Origin: an uncultured Muribaculaceae bacterium
GTDB taxonomy: Bacteria > Bacteroidota > Bacteroidia > Bacteroidales > Muribaculaceae
NCBI GenBank assembly: GCA_934663645.1
Contig: CAKUKR010000017.1
Span: forward strand, 1 to 30,599
DNA: 30,599 bases
Direction of reading: 5' to 3'
Part shown: one piece after another, positions 18,270-28,110 of the stretch
How the letters are laid out: every line of letters starts with the position of its first letter
Numbering within the stretch: the first letter of the stretch is position 1
Position numbers and translations under genes: made by a program
The notes under the pieces: generated by a model
The model's database searches: none
Told to the model about the DNA's origin: nothing
Seen by the model: only the letters and a program-made list of their open reading frames with translations

Positions 18270-19595
18270 ATGAGCTATCTTTTCACATCAGAGTCCGTGT
18301 CGGAGGGACACCCCGACAAGGTTGCGGACCAGATAAGCGATGCATTGCTTGACGAGTTCCTGGCATTCGACCCGCAGTCGCGTGTCGCCGTGGAAACGCT
18401 TGTCACCACCGGCCAGGTCGTGGTCGCCGGCGAGGTGACGACACGCGCATACGTTGACACCTCAAAGGTGATACGCGAATTGATAAACAACATCGGCTAC
18501 AATCGCGGCGCATACCGCTTTGACGGCGACTCCTGCGGCATCTTCAGCGCAATCCACGAACAGAGCCGCGACATAAAGCGCGGTGTGGTGCGTGACGAGC
18601 CGGCACAGCAGGGTGCCGGCGACCAGGGCATGATGTTCGGCTATGCCACCGACGAGACCGAGGACTACATTCCGCTGACCCTCTACCTGTCGCACGCGCT
18701 GCTGCGCGAACTCGCGGCCATCCGCCGCGAGGGGCGCGAGATGACCTATTACCGCAAAGGGAAGCTGGTGACATACCTGCGCCCGGACTCCAAGAGCCAG
18801 GTGACTGTGGAGTATGGCGACGACGGCAAGCCGCTGCGCATTGACACCATCGTCGTCTCCACGCAGCACGACGAGTTCATTGAGCCGCTCGCAGACACCG
18901 GCGAGGCTCGTGAAACCGCTGACGCGGAGATGCTGGAGCAGATTTATGCAGATGTGCGTGACGTGCTTCTGCCGCGCGTCATCGCGAAGCTCCCCGAGAA
19001 TATCCGCGCCCTGTTCGACGGCAGCGTGCGGCTGCTGGTCAACCCGACGGGCAAGTTCGTCCTCGGCGGCCCGCACGCCGACACGGGCCTTACCGGTCGC
19101 AAAATCATCGTTGACACCTACGGCGGCCGAGGCGCTCACGGCGGCGGCGCGTTCTCCGGCAAAGACCCCAGCAAGGTGGATCGCTCGGCGGCATACGCGG
19201 CACGCCACATAGCCCGCAACCTCGTCGCTGCCGGCGTGGCTTCAGAGGCGCTGGTGCAGGTGGCATACGCTATCGGCTGCGCCGACCCGGTGAGCATCTT
19301 CGTCAACACCTACGGCACTGCACGCTACGGTCTGACTGACAAGCAGATTGCTGACGCCATCCCCGAGCTGTTCGACATGACCCCAGCCGGCATCGAGAAG
19401 CGCCTGAAGCTGCGCGAGCCGATATACCTGGAGACTGCCACCTACGGCCACATGGGGCGCAAGCCGCAGAAGGTTCACAAGATGTTCGTCTCTCGCGATG
19501 CCGACATCCCCTCTGTGGAGAAGGACGTGGAACTCTTCACATGGGAAAAGGACGACTATGTGGACGCGATAAAGACGAAATTCGGCATCAAATGA
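18270..19595 (+). CDS. metK: S-adenosylmethionine synthetase
   Basis: A 441-residue cytosolic enzyme making SAM from methionine and ATP. The N-terminal signature is [20 protein letters not shown] with His14 and Asp16 of the ATP/phosphate site. [12 protein letters not shown] is near residue 115, and the glycine-rich phosphate loop [16 protein letters not shown] near 291-306. [24 protein letters not shown] precedes it. Length is ~55 residues above E. coli MetK, mainly in an insertion at ~135-200 ([20 protein letters not shown] region) and the C terminus, as in other Bacteroidota. It is transcribed alone: its own promoter, a long leader with aptamer and attenuator, and a strong terminator after it. 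SAM feedback on its own synthesis is the natural reading of the leader. Confidence 0.97.
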   Translation: MSYLFTSESVSEGHPDKVADQISDALLDEFLAFDPQSRVAVETLVTTGQVVVAGEVTTRAYVDTSKVIRELINNIGYNRGAYRFDGDSCGIFSAIHEQSRDIKRGVVRDEPAQQGAGDQGMMFGYATDETEDYIPLTLYLSHALLRELAAIRREGREMTYYRKGKLVTYLRPDSKSQVTVEYGDDGKPLRIDTIVVSTQHDEFIEPLADTGEARETADAEMLEQIYADVRDVLLPRVIAKLPENIRALFDGSVRLLVNPTGKFVLGGPHADTGLTGRKIIVDTYGGRGAHGGGAFSGKDPSKVDRSAAYAARHIARNLVAAGVASEALVQVAYAIGCADPVSIFVNTYGTARYGLTDKQIADAIPELFDMTPAGIEKRLKLREPIYLETATYGHMGRKPQKVHKMFVSRDADIPSVEKDVELFTWEKDDYVDAIKTKFGIK

Positions 19596-19651
19596 CGTTG
19601 TAAGGATTATCGCACGTCTATGCGCTGAAAATCAGAAAATTAAATGTATTG

Positions 19652-19689
19652 AAACCGCCTCGGGGAGATGCCCTCTCCGAGGCGGTTTT
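19652..19689 (+). terminator. Terminator after metK
   Basis: AAACCGCCTCGG (19652-19663) pairs perfectly with CCGAGGCGGTTT (19677-19688), which supplies the T-run. Confidence 0.9.
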
Positions 19690-19708
19690 GGCATTATTTA
19701 GTGTTGTT

Positions 19709-19740
19709 GTTGGCGGATTGTGGTAAAATTATTATCTTTG
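19709..19740 (+). promoter_or_regulatory. Promoter of the PpiD-like gene
   Basis: GTTG (19709-19712), 20 bases, TATCTTTG (19733-19740). The start is predicted near 19747, leaving a leader of ~88 bases without obvious structure. Confidence 0.75.
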
Positions 19741-19834
19741 CATGCTCAAAAGTGCCTGCGTGCCGCAACTGGTCGGCCCGGAGGTGCGTGAGATTGTATA
19801 AGAAAAGTATAACACAACACAGCTATATAGGATA

Positions 19835-21958
19835 ATGGCAACTTTAGAGAAAATCAGAAGCAAGTCGGTGCTGCTTATCGTCATAATCGGCGTGGCTCTT
19901 CTGGCATTCATCGTCGGCGATGCGCTGACCAACAGCCGCAACCTGTTCGGCAACGGTACCACCGTCGCTAAGGTCGGCAGCGAGAAAATCGATTATACAG
20001 AGTACAGCGCGAAGCGCGAGGAACTGAACAACCGCCTCGAGGAGGCTCGCAAGCAGAACCCGCAGCAGGTAGCCAATTTCGACTCACAGCAGTTGGCACA
20101 GATGGCTATTGACCAGCTTATCGACGAGAAGTTGCTTGACGACGCTGTCAACGACCTCGGCATCCTCGTCACGGGCGACCAGCTCCGTTTCTATATGCTT
20201 GACAACCCCGTAAGCAGCATGATGCAGGACCTGCTCAGCAAAATGCAGCAGAGCGGTCTGAACATCCAGACGCCGCAGCAGGCCTTTGAGGTAATATTCA
20301 ACCCCAAGCGCAACGGCCTGACAGATGCCAACGTCAAGCCCTTCCAACAGTATTGGATTGCCGTGGAGCAGGACACCAAAAAGCAGGTGGCCCGCAACAT
20401 TTACGGCCGCATACTCCAGTCCTCTGTCAAGGCTAACGACCTCGACAAGAAGGCTATTTACAATGACTTCGTCGCCACCAAACAGCTTACGCTCGCATAC
20501 GTCCCCTACGGCAACCTCGACGAGAAGAAATATCCCGTGAGCGATGCCGAGATGAAGGCTCTCTATGACAAGGAGAAGAACCGCTTCAAGGTCTATGAAC
20601 CGACCAAGAGCGTCAGCTTCATTGCTGTTACCGTCGCTCCCTCAGATGCTGACCGCAAGAAATCGCAGGAGCTGTCACAGCGGGTTGTCCGCGAGATGCG
20701 TGACAGTGCAGCTCAGCTGAGCAAAGACCTCAAGAAGGAGGGCGTCAATGTCAATCACCGCGAGGTGCGCGGCATCGACCTCTACGGCGCAACCAAGGAC
20801 TATGTGGCTCGCGCTCCAAAGGACTCTGTCAGCGTAATCAGCGAGAATATCCAGGGCTTCACCGCTATCCGCATGGGCAAACGCTCAACTATGGTCGACT
20901 CTATCCAGATCAACATGGTGCAAGTGGCTGGCGACAAGCTGCCCGGCCGAGTGCTCGCTGCCCTCAACGGCGGACTCGCGGTTGACTCGCTTGCAACCAA
21001 GTTCCCCGCCGACAGTGTCGCCTCCCAGAAAGAGCAGTGGTTGCCCCTGTTCACCGCAGCAGGCCGCACTCAGGCTATCGAGGACAGCCAGCTCGACTCG
21101 CTCATCAACGCTGGAGGCAAGTACATCACGCTCGCTTCGCAACCGCAGGGCGCTGTACTTGTGCAGCTTGTCAAGAAGTCCAACCCCAAGGAGATATACG
21201 AGTTTGACGAAATCACATACGAGCTGAAGCCGAGCACCAAGACGGTGAACGACGCTCGCGAGAAGCTCGAAAAGTTCATCTCTGCCAACAACACCCCCGA
21301 GAAGTTCACTGCCAACGCCTCCAAGTCCGGATACACCGCACAGTCATACGAGCTGACGCAGTCCTCCCCCGCAGTGCCCTCAATGGGCGGTCTATATCCT
21401 GACAGCCGTCAGGTGGTGCGCTGGGTCATGATAGACGGCAAGGCCGGCGAGGTCAGCCACATCTACGAGTCGAAGGATGCCAAGACCCCGATGCTCTACG
21501 CCGTTGCCATTGAGTCTGAATATGACGATTTCACACCGTTGAGCAACAAGAACGTGCATGACTACATAGCTGACAAGGTGCGCCGCTCAAAGGCCGGCGA
21601 CGAGATGGTCAAGAAGTTCACTGCTGCCGGCACAACTATTGAGCAGATTGCCAAGGCTATGAACGTTGAGCCGCAGGAGGTGGAAGACTTCCGCTTCGGC
21701 CGCAACGCCCGCGTGCGTGACGCTGGTGTGACCGGCAAGATTGCCGGCACTAAGCCTGGCACAAAGGTCATCGTGGTCAAGGGTGACGACGGCGTGTACG
21801 CATACCGCGTCAACGGCGACAAGACCGAACAGTTTGAGTACAACGACGCCAACTACAAGCAGCAGTACATGCGCGCGCTCGGCCTCGACTTGCGCCAGAT
21901 GCTGCGTGGCGGCAAGAAGATAGAAAACAACGCATACAAGTTTGAGGCTGGCGAGTAA
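19835..21958 (+). CDS. PpiD/SurA-like periplasmic folding factor (peptidylprolyl isomerase family)
   Basis: A 707-residue protein with a short cytosolic start (MATLEKIRSKS), one membrane anchor (~12-30, VLLIVIIGVALLAFIVGDAL), and a long periplasmic part. VAKVGSEKIDYTEYSAKREEL (~45-65) matches the SurA-N/PpiD chaperone start. Long charged helices follow (~65-220), then a middle part (~225-480) where one or two parvulin-type domains are expected; I cannot place catalytic residues by eye, so isomerase activity is inferred only. It probably helps proteins emerging from SecYEG fold, which fits secA in the same window. The start is ATG 19835, with charged residues right before the anchor. It is expressed from its own promoter and closed by a terminator at 21985-22022. 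Confidence 0.85.
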   Translation: MATLEKIRSKSVLLIVIIGVALLAFIVGDALTNSRNLFGNGTTVAKVGSEKIDYTEYSAKREELNNRLEEARKQNPQQVANFDSQQLAQMAIDQLIDEKLLDDAVNDLGILVTGDQLRFYMLDNPVSSMMQDLLSKMQQSGLNIQTPQQAFEVIFNPKRNGLTDANVKPFQQYWIAVEQDTKKQVARNIYGRILQSSVKANDLDKKAIYNDFVATKQLTLAYVPYGNLDEKKYPVSDAEMKALYDKEKNRFKVYEPTKSVSFIAVTVAPSDADRKKSQELSQRVVREMRDSAAQLSKDLKKEGVNVNHREVRGIDLYGATKDYVARAPKDSVSVISENIQGFTAIRMGKRSTMVDSIQINMVQVAGDKLPGRVLAALNGGLAVDSLATKFPADSVASQKEQWLPLFTAAGRTQAIEDSQLDSLINAGGKYITLASQPQGAVLVQLVKKSNPKEIYEFDEITYELKPSTKTVNDAREKLEKFISANNTPEKFTANASKSGYTAQSYELTQSSPAVPSMGGLYPDSRQVVRWVMIDGKAGEVSHIYESKDAKTPMLYAVAIESEYDDFTPLSNKNVHDYIADKVRRSKAGDEMVKKFTAAGTTIEQIAKAMNVEPQEVEDFRFGRNARVRDAGVTGKIAGTKPGTKVIVVKGDDGVYAYRVNGDKTEQFEYNDANYKQQYMRALGLDLRQMLRGGKKIENNAYKFEAGE

Positions 21959-21984
21959 AGCCTGCCCCGGATTGAACTGAACAA

Positions 21985-22022
21985 CGGGCCGTCGGCAGCA
22001 TACGCTCCGGCGGCCCGCTTTT
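21985..22022 (+). terminator. Terminator after the PpiD-like gene
   Basis: CGGGCCG (21985-21991) pairs with CGGCCCG (22011-22017), then CTTTT. It lies only 25 bases before rlmN, for which no separate promoter is evident, so read-through may feed rlmN. Confidence 0.65.
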
Positions 22023-22046
22023 CAAAACCAAGCACAAGAAACTGAC

Positions 22047-23108
22047 ATGACAGCCGAACATACACTTAACAACCCCGAGAAGCTGCCGCTCATAGGCATG
22101 ACACTCGCCGACCTGGAGGGCGTGGTGCGGAGCGGCGGAATGCCTCGCTTCGTGGGCAAGCAGATTGCCCAATGGATATATGACAAAAAGGTGAGGTCGT
22201 TTGACGAGATGATCAACATCTCCAAGAAGAACCGCGAGTGGCTTGCCTCCAACTATGTGATTGGACGCGAAGAGCCCGTGCGCAGTTCTGCCTCCTCTGA
22301 CGGAACTGTGAAATACCTGTTCGCCGCCGGCCCGGGACGGTTTGTGGAATCTGTGTATATCCCCGACAAGGAGCGGGCTACGCTGTGCGTGTCATCGCAG
22401 GTGGGCTGCAAGATGAACTGCTATTTCTGCGCGACCGGCAAAATGGGTTTCAAGGCCAACCTGACGGCGGCGCAAATCATCAACCAGATATTGAGCATTC
22501 CCCCGAAACCGGAAGACGGCCGCAAGGCTATGAACGAGCTGACCAACGTCGTGTTCATGGGGATGGGCGAGCCGCTCGACAACCTGCCGCAGCTGCTCAA
22601 GGTGCTAGAAATCATGACTGCCCCATGGGGCATGGCATGGAGCCCGAAGCGCATCACGGTCTCGACGGTAGGCAAGTTGCCAGAGTTGAAAGACCTGCTT
22701 GACCGCACGCAGGTTCACGTGGCTGTGAGCGTCCATACCGCAGACACGAGCCAGCGGGCTTCGATGATGCCGGCTCAGCGAGCGTTCCCCCTCAGCGCGG
22801 TCATGAGGCTGCTCTCCAGCTATGACTTCTCGCACCAGCGCCGCCTGTCGCTGGAGTATATAATGTGGCGTGGCGTAAATGACGACATTGCTCATGCCGA
22901 TATGCTCATAAAGCTGATAGGCAACCTCGATTGCCGCGTCAACCTTATCCGTTTCCATGCCGTTCCCGGCGTTGACCTCAAGCCTTGCAGCGAGGAGCGG
23001 ATGCTTATGTTCCGCAGCCACCTCAATTCGCATGGCGTCACCGCGACAATACGCGCTTCACGAGGCGAGGACATCGAGGCTGCGTGCGGAATGTTGGCGG
23101 TGAAATGA
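22047..23108 (+). CDS. rlmN: Dual-specificity rRNA/tRNA adenine C2-methyltransferase RlmN
   Basis: A 353-residue radical SAM enzyme that methylates C2 of A2503 in 23S rRNA, and often A37 of tRNAs. The [4Fe-4S] cluster motif CKMNCYFC has Cys121, Cys125 and Cys128. The two mechanistic cysteines are also present: Cys114 (in LCVSSQVGC) and Cys347 (in AACGML), the methyl carrier near the C terminus. VVFMGMGEPLDN is the SAM-binding GEP motif. Length is typical. The presence of Cys347 and absence of resistance-type context favour RlmN over Cfr. The preceding terminator is the only clear signal upstream. The gene uses SAM, which ties it loosely to metK two genes upstream. Confidence 0.95.
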   Translation: MTAEHTLNNPEKLPLIGMTLADLEGVVRSGGMPRFVGKQIAQWIYDKKVRSFDEMINISKKNREWLASNYVIGREEPVRSSASSDGTVKYLFAAGPGRFVESVYIPDKERATLCVSSQVGCKMNCYFCATGKMGFKANLTAAQIINQILSIPPKPEDGRKAMNELTNVVFMGMGEPLDNLPQLLKVLEIMTAPWGMAWSPKRITVSTVGKLPELKDLLDRTQVHVAVSVHTADTSQRASMMPAQRAFPLSAVMRLLSSYDFSHQRRLSLEYIMWRGVNDDIAHADMLIKLIGNLDCRVNLIRFHAVPGVDLKPCSEERMLMFRSHLNSHGVTATIRASRGEDIEAACGMLAVK

Positions 23109-23189
23109 ACCTATGTGGCTAATTAAACTTAAATATAGTGATTGGTTGGTAACAGTCAGTCTGAAATTCGCTTGAGCCGCAGTGGCTGA

Positions 23190-23221
23190 TTTGTGATTGC
23201 AGCGGATTATTGCTAATTTTG
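23190..23221 (+). promoter_or_regulatory. Promoter of the rimP-nusA-infB operon
   Basis: TTTG (23190-23193), 20 bases, TAATTTTG (23214-23221): both elements match consensus. The start is predicted near 23228, giving a ~170-base leader. Confidence 0.85.
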
Positions 23222-23232
23222 CAACGGTATTC

Positions 23233-23264
23233 CGGAGGGGACTGTGCGTCTCCTCCGCGTTTTT
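23233..23264 (+). terminator. Terminator-like hairpin at the start of the rimP-nusA leader (attenuator candidate)
   Basis: CGGAGGGGAC (23233-23242) pairs with GTCTCCTCCG (23248-23257, one G-T pair) around TGTGC, followed by CG and five T. It begins about five bases after the predicted transcript start, so it cannot end an upstream gene's coding unit usefully and more likely controls entry into rimP-nusA-infB. Confidence 0.65.
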
Positions 23265-23267
23265 AGA

Positions 23268-23334
23268 GTACAGATACACATTGAGATGTGTTTCCTGTAC
23301 CGAAAAGGACCGTCGGGCGCACCCGCAGGGTGCG
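23268..23334 (+). promoter_or_regulatory. Second and third stem-loops of the rimP-nusA leader
   Basis: GTACAG/CTGTAC (23268-23273, 23295-23300) with ACACAT/ATGTGT (23276-23281, 23286-23291) forms one extended hairpin. CGCACCC/GGGTGCG (23318-23324, 23328-23334) forms another. Confidence 0.5.
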
Positions 23335-23398
23335 GAGGCGGTGGATGCGGCGGTCGCCCTGGAATCCGGGCGGACGCTTGACTATTATATGTACTGGA

Positions 23399-23863
23399 AT
23401 GATTGACAAGGAAGCTATAAGCAAATTCGTCGAGAGCCGCCTCGAGGATACCGGGTATTTTCTGGTAGAGGTGAAAATCTCCGGCGACAACGACATCGAG
23501 GTGGTCGTGGACTCCCCCGAAGGCGTTGACATAGACCGCTGCGTCGAGCTGTCGCGGCAGATAGAAGCAGAGTTTGACCGCGACAAGGAGGACTACAGCC
23601 TCACGGTGGGGTCGGCAGGGCTGACCGAACCGTTCCGTGTGCGCCGCCAATACGAGATGCACGTCGGCGACGAAGTGGAGGTTCTTGCCGGCGACGGCAA
23701 GAAGTACCGTGGCACGCTCGACATTGTCAGCGGCGACGGCTTTACGGTGCTTGTTACAGAGAAGGTGCGCGAAGAGGGCGCAAAGAAGCCGAAAATGGCA
23801 CAGGTGCCGCACACGTTCAGATTTGCAGATATCAAATACACGAAATACCTACTTCAACTATAA
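23399..23863 (+). CDS. rimP: Ribosome maturation factor RimP
   Basis: A 154-residue cytosolic factor for 30S subunit maturation. Its N-terminal domain includes GYFLVEVKISGDNDIEVVVDSPEGVDIDRCVELSRQIE split over residues ~18-57, with the conserved DIDRC-type segment. The C-terminal SH3-like domain follows VGSAGLTEPFRVRRQYEMHVG (~73-93), where SxGLxxP is the RimP hallmark. The open frame extends upstream to 23288, but those codons are Arg-rich leader sequence, so ATG 23399 (MIDKEAISKF) is chosen. It is the first gene of the conserved rimP-nusA-infB cluster, with nusA starting five bases after its stop. Confidence 0.92.
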   Translation: MIDKEAISKFVESRLEDTGYFLVEVKISGDNDIEVVVDSPEGVDIDRCVELSRQIEAEFDRDKEDYSLTVGSAGLTEPFRVRRQYEMHVGDEVEVLAGDGKKYRGTLDIVSGDGFTVLVTEKVREEGAKKPKMAQVPHTFRFADIKYTKYLLQL

Positions 23864-23867
23864 GTCT

Positions 23868-25121
23868 ATGGCAGCAAAGAAAGCAGCAGAGCCTGAAAAC
23901 ATGGCCGGACAATTTAAGGACTTCGGAAAGGATAAGAACATCGACAAGTCCATTATGATGAGTGTCCTGGAGGAGTCCTTCCGCACCGTATTGGCCAAAA
24001 TGTTCGATTCTGACGAGAATTTTGACGTAATCGTCAATCCCGACAAGGGAGACTGCGTAATATACCAGAATCTCACTGTTGTCCCCGACGGCAAGGTCGT
24101 GAACGAAAACAAGGAAATCGGCTTCACAAAGGCGCGTGAAATCGACCCGGAGTGCGAGATAGGCGAGGACGTCACCAAACAGATATATTTTGAAAAATTC
24201 GGCCGCCGCGCCATCCTCAACCTGCGCCAGACGCTGCAGTCCAAGATACTCGAGCTGCAGAAGGATGCCATATATTCCAAGTTCAAAGAACTTGAGGGGG
24301 AAATTATCTCCGCAGAGGTACAGCAGATCTGGAAGCGCGAGACGCTGCTGCTCACCGACGACAAGGATGAGCTGATAATGCCGAAGGAAGAACAGATACC
24401 CAGCGACTTTTTCCACAAGGGCGATGTTGTCCGCGCAGTGGTGAAATGCGTTGAGAATACCAACAACAACCCAAAAGTCATTGTGTCGCGCACTGACGAG
24501 CGTTTCCTGCGCCGCCTATTCGAGCAGGAGGTGCCGGAAATCAACGACGGCCTTATCACTATCAAGAAGGTGGCCCGCATCCCCGGGGAACGTGCCAAGA
24601 TTGCCGTCGAGAGCTACGATGACCGCGTTGACCCCGTAGGCGCTTGCGTCGGCGTGAAGGGCAGCCGCATCCACGGCATCGTCCGCGAATTGCGCAACGA
24701 GAACATCGACGTGATTTGCTATACTGCCAATCCCCAGCTCTTCATACAGCGTGCTCTCAGCCCCGCCAAGATTTCATCGATGCGCCTCAATATCGAGGAG
24801 AAGAAGGCCGAGGTTTTCCTGCATCCAGACGAGGTGTCGCTCGCTATCGGAAAGGGCGGCAACAACATACGGCTTGCCTCGATGCTGACAGAATTCACCA
24901 TCGACGTTTACCGCGACATCGAGGAGGGTGAGGAGGACATCTACCTCGACGAGTTCCGCGATGAGATTGACGATTGGGTGATTGAAACTCTAAAGGATCT
25001 CGGCCTAGGCACTGCCAAGGCTGTGCTCAATGCGAGCCCCGAAGTGCTTGAACAGGCTGACCTGGAGGATGAGACACTCCAGCATGTCATGGATGTGCTC
25101 CGCGCCGAGTTTGAAGACTGA
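23868..25121 (+). CDS. nusA: Transcription termination/antitermination factor NusA
   Basis: A 417-residue RNA polymerase-binding factor that modulates pausing, termination and antitermination. The N-terminal RNAP-binding domain spans ~20-140 (SVLEESFRTVLAKMF, FGRRAILNLRQTLQSKI). The S1 domain covers ~145-215 (ISAEVQQIWKRETLLLTDD), and KH1 and KH2 cover ~225-370 ([41 protein letters not shown]). A short acidic C-terminal region follows (~375-417), without the two full AR repeats of E. coli. The start is ATG 23868 (MAAKKAAEP); ATG 23901 is an alternative, since relatives vary here. In E. coli and Bacillus, NusA represses its own operon through leader termination, and the leader here has a matching terminator-like hairpin. 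Confidence 0.96.
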   Translation: MAAKKAAEPENMAGQFKDFGKDKNIDKSIMMSVLEESFRTVLAKMFDSDENFDVIVNPDKGDCVIYQNLTVVPDGKVVNENKEIGFTKAREIDPECEIGEDVTKQIYFEKFGRRAILNLRQTLQSKILELQKDAIYSKFKELEGEIISAEVQQIWKRETLLLTDDKDELIMPKEEQIPSDFFHKGDVVRAVVKCVENTNNNPKVIVSRTDERFLRRLFEQEVPEINDGLITIKKVARIPGERAKIAVESYDDRVDPVGACVGVKGSRIHGIVRELRNENIDVICYTANPQLFIQRALSPAKISSMRLNIEEKKAEVFLHPDEVSLAIGKGGNNIRLASMLTEFTIDVYRDIEEGEEDIYLDEFRDEIDDWVIETLKDLGLGTAKAVLNASPEVLEQADLEDETLQHVMDVLRAEFED

Positions 25122-25188
25122 AATGGCGGAGTGACAGTCACCAGTTAGTTTACTCCTTTTATTCTGACAAAAACATTCACAACAGTAT

Positions 25189-28080
25189 ATGCCCACAAAG
25201 ATCAGTAAAGTAGCCAAAGACCTAAATGTCGGTGTCAATACCGCCGTCGAATTTTTGCGTAAACGCAACATAATCGTCGAGGAGGGCAACCTCAACGCCC
25301 GCATCGACGACAACGCCGTCGCCTTGCTCAAGAAAGAGTTCAGCAAGGACAAGGATTCCAAGGAGAAGTCTGACCATCTGGCGCAGGCTCGCAAGGCTGA
25401 ACGCAAAATTGCTAAGCAGGAGACGCGCCGGCAGACAGCGGAAATAAAGACAACCGCGACACTCGCCGGTCTTAAGGTCGTTGGCCACATCGACCTGGAC
25501 GCCAAGCCTGGCAAACCTGCCGAGGCGGCTGTTGTGAATGCCAAACCCGCCGCCAAGGCCGAGCCTGCAAAGCAGACGAAGCCCGAAGCCCCTGTGTCAA
25601 AGGATGCCAAGCCTGAAGCTGCCCTGGCAGAGCCGAAACCCGCCGAACAGAAAACCGAGCCAGCGAAGCAGCCTGAAGCCTCTGCCGCACAGGCGCCTAA
25701 GCCCGAAACTCCCGAAACCGGTGACAAGGAAACTGCCGCAGAGAAGCCTGCGGAACAAACTAAGAAGCCGCAGGATGCCCCTGAAGCCGGGCCCAAGCCG
25801 TCATCCGAGGTGTTCCGCCTGTCTTCAGTCTCACCGGCTCCGCAACTGAAGGTTGTCGGCAAGGTGAACTTGGACGAACTCAACCAGTCCACACGCCCCA
25901 AGAAAAAATCCGGTGACCGCCGCAAGGGAAGCGGTGGCGGCAATGCCGCCCGCCCAGATGCCAATTCCGCTGACCGCAAGAAGCGGAAGCGCATAGGCAA
26001 GGAGAAAGTGGACATCGAAAAGGCAGGTGCTGCTGCAAGCGCAAACCAGCAGAACGAAAACCGCCGCCGTGGCGGAGGCGGCCAGCAAAACAGCGGCCAG
26101 CAACGCGGCGATAGAAACGACCGCGCTGCAAACAACAAGCGCGGCAACAACAAGCAGCGGCCTGCCGCCCGTCAGGAGGTCACCACTGAGGACGTACAGA
26201 AGCAGATGAAGGAAACTCTCGCCCGCCTTACAAACAAGACGACCAAGAAGGCCGTCAAGTGGCGCAAGGAGAAACGCGAGGAGATGCACAACCGCGAGCT
26301 CCAGAACGCTGAGCGCGAGGCCGCCGAGAGCCGCATCATCAAGATTACCGAGTTCGTGACAGCTAACGACCTCGCCAACCTCATGGAAATCCCGGTCAAC
26401 AAGGTCATCGCCACCTGCATGAACCTCGGCGTGATGGTTTCAATCAACCAGCGTCTCGATGCCGAGACTATCAACATTGTGGCCGAGGAGTTCGGCTTTA
26501 CTACCGAATATGTGAGCGCAGAGGTGTCCGAGGCCATTACGACAGAGGAGGATGCCGAGGAAGACCTCGTGCCGCGTCCCCCGATTGTCACCGTCATGGG
26601 TCATGTGGACCACGGCAAGACTTCGCTGCTCGACTATATCCGCAAGGCTAACGTTATCGCCGGCGAGGCCGGCGGCATCACGCAGCACATCGGTGCGTAC
26701 AACGTAGAGCTGTCCTCCGGCCGGCACATTACATTCCTCGACACCCCTGGACACGAGGCGTTTACCGCTATGCGTGCCCGTGGCGCAAAGGTGACGGACC
26801 TCGCCATAATCATAGTCGCCGCTGACGACAATGTGATGCCTCAGACTGTTGAGGCCATAAATCATGCCTCTGCCGCCGGTGTCCCGATTGTATTTGCTAT
26901 CAACAAGATAGACAAGCCTACCGCCAATCCTGACAAAATCAAGGAGGAACTCGCCGGCATGAATTACCTGGTGGAAGACTGGGGCGGCAAGTACCAGTCA
27001 CAAGACATTTCCGCCAAGAAGGGCATCGGCGTGGAGGAACTCATGGAGAAGGTGCTCCTCGAGTCCGACCTGCTCGACCTCAAGGCAAATCCCAACCGCA
27101 ACGCCGTAGGTTCGGTCATCGAGTCATCGCTCGACAAGGGGCGCGGATACGTCGCAACTGTCCTCGTGCAGAACGGGACGCTGAAAGTCGGCGACGTGAT
27201 ACTTGCCGGCACGCATTACGGCAAGGTCAAGGCCATGTTCAACGAGCGCAACCAGCGTGTCAAGGAGGCCGGCCCTTCTACACCAGTGCTGATACTCGGC
27301 CTGAACGGCGCGCCGACCGCCGGCGACACCTTCAATGTGCTCGACACCGAACAGGAGGCACGCGAGATAGCCGGCAAACGTGAGCAGCTGCAACGCGAAA
27401 TGGGGTTGCGCACCAAGAAGCGTCCCGGTCTCGAGGAGCTTGGACGCCGCCGCGCCCTCGACGATTTCCACGAGCTCAACCTCGTTGTCAAGGGCGACGT
27501 GGACGGCTCTATCGAGGCTCTGTCCGATTCGCTCATCAAGCTCTCGACCCCCGAGGTGCAGGTAAATGTGCTCCACAAGGGTGTGGGTGCAATTTCGGAG
27601 AGCGACGTCACACTCGCAGCCGCTTCAGATGCCATCATCATCGGCTTCCAGGTGCGCCCCTCCGGTGCAGCACGCAAGGAGGCTGAGAAGGAAGGCGTCG
27701 AGATACGCCTATACTCCGTCATCTACAAGGCCATCGAGGAGGTCAAAGACGCAATGGAGGGCATGCTCGCGCCTGAAATCAAGGAGGAAATCACCGGTAC
27801 TGCCGAAGTGCTCCAGACATACAAGATTTCGAAGGTCGGCACCATCGCTGGCGCAATGGTGCGCGAAGGCAAGATCAAGCGTACCAACAAGGTGCGCGTA
27901 ATCCGCGACGGCATTGTCATCTATACCGGCGAACTCGGTTCGCTCAAGCGCTTCAAGGACGATGCCAAGGAAGTCACCTCTGGCTACGAGTGCGGACTCT
28001 CCGTGCAGGGCTACAACGACATCCGCGAGGGAGACCTCATCGAGGGCTTCGAGGAAGTCGCTGTCAAAAAATCCCTCTGA
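25189..28080 (+). CDS. infB: Translation initiation factor IF-2
   Basis: A 963-residue GTPase that places fMet-tRNA on the 30S subunit and promotes subunit joining. The N terminus has the IF2-N fold ([20 protein letters not shown], 4-23). A long disordered Lys/Ala/Pro/Glu linker (~110-205) and an Arg/Gly/Asn/Gln-rich basic stretch (~240-330) follow. G1 is GHVDHGKT at 471-478, G3 is DTPGH at 518-522, and G4 is NKID at 572-575. Domains II-IV follow to the C terminus, with the fMet-tRNA-binding C2 domain last. The first ATG gives the expected N-terminal motif. It lies 67 bases after nusA and 30 before folK, with no terminator between. Confidence 0.97.
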   Translation: MPTKISKVAKDLNVGVNTAVEFLRKRNIIVEEGNLNARIDDNAVALLKKEFSKDKDSKEKSDHLAQARKAERKIAKQETRRQTAEIKTTATLAGLKVVGHIDLDAKPGKPAEAAVVNAKPAAKAEPAKQTKPEAPVSKDAKPEAALAEPKPAEQKTEPAKQPEASAAQAPKPETPETGDKETAAEKPAEQTKKPQDAPEAGPKPSSEVFRLSSVSPAPQLKVVGKVNLDELNQSTRPKKKSGDRRKGSGGGNAARPDANSADRKKRKRIGKEKVDIEKAGAAASANQQNENRRRGGGGQQNSGQQRGDRNDRAANNKRGNNKQRPAARQEVTTEDVQKQMKETLARLTNKTTKKAVKWRKEKREEMHNRELQNAEREAAESRIIKITEFVTANDLANLMEIPVNKVIATCMNLGVMVSINQRLDAETINIVAEEFGFTTEYVSAEVSEAITTEEDAEEDLVPRPPIVTVMGHVDHGKTSLLDYIRKANVIAGEAGGITQHIGAYNVELSSGRHITFLDTPGHEAFTAMRARGAKVTDLAIIIVAADDNVMPQTVEAINHASAAGVPIVFAINKIDKPTANPDKIKEELAGMNYLVEDWGGKYQSQDISAKKGIGVEELMEKVLLESDLLDLKANPNRNAVGSVIESSLDKGRGYVATVLVQNGTLKVGDVILAGTHYGKVKAMFNERNQRVKEAGPSTPVLILGLNGAPTAGDTFNVLDTEQEAREIAGKREQLQREMGLRTKKRPGLEELGRRRALDDFHELNLVVKGDVDGSIEALSDSLIKLSTPEVQVNVLHKGVGAISESDVTLAAASDAIIIGFQVRPSGAARKEAEKEGVEIRLYSVIYKAIEEVKDAMEGMLAPEIKEEITGTAEVLQTYKISKVGTIAGAMVREGKIKRTNKVRVIRDGIVIYTGELGSLKRFKDDAKEVTSGYECGLSVQGYNDIREGDLIEGFEEVAVKKSL

Positions 28081-28110
28081 TACACATTTGCATAACATAT
28101 ACTCAGCTTC

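Noticed and set aside
18077..18352. 91-codon frame crossing the metK leader
   Set aside because: It runs through the terminator and into metK in another frame; the leader is better explained as regulatory RNA.
23288..23398. N-terminal extension of RimP
   Set aside because: Arg-rich translation of leader hairpins; relatives begin at the MIDKEA-type start.
25005..26153. 382-codon - strand frame across nusA-infB
   Set aside because: Shadow of the Ala/Pro/Lys-rich IF-2 linker; no domain and both + genes are certain.
28083..28090. CACATTTG as a folK -7 element
   Set aside because: First base mismatches and nothing resembling -33 lies 19-21 bases upstream; folK is better read as part of the infB operon.
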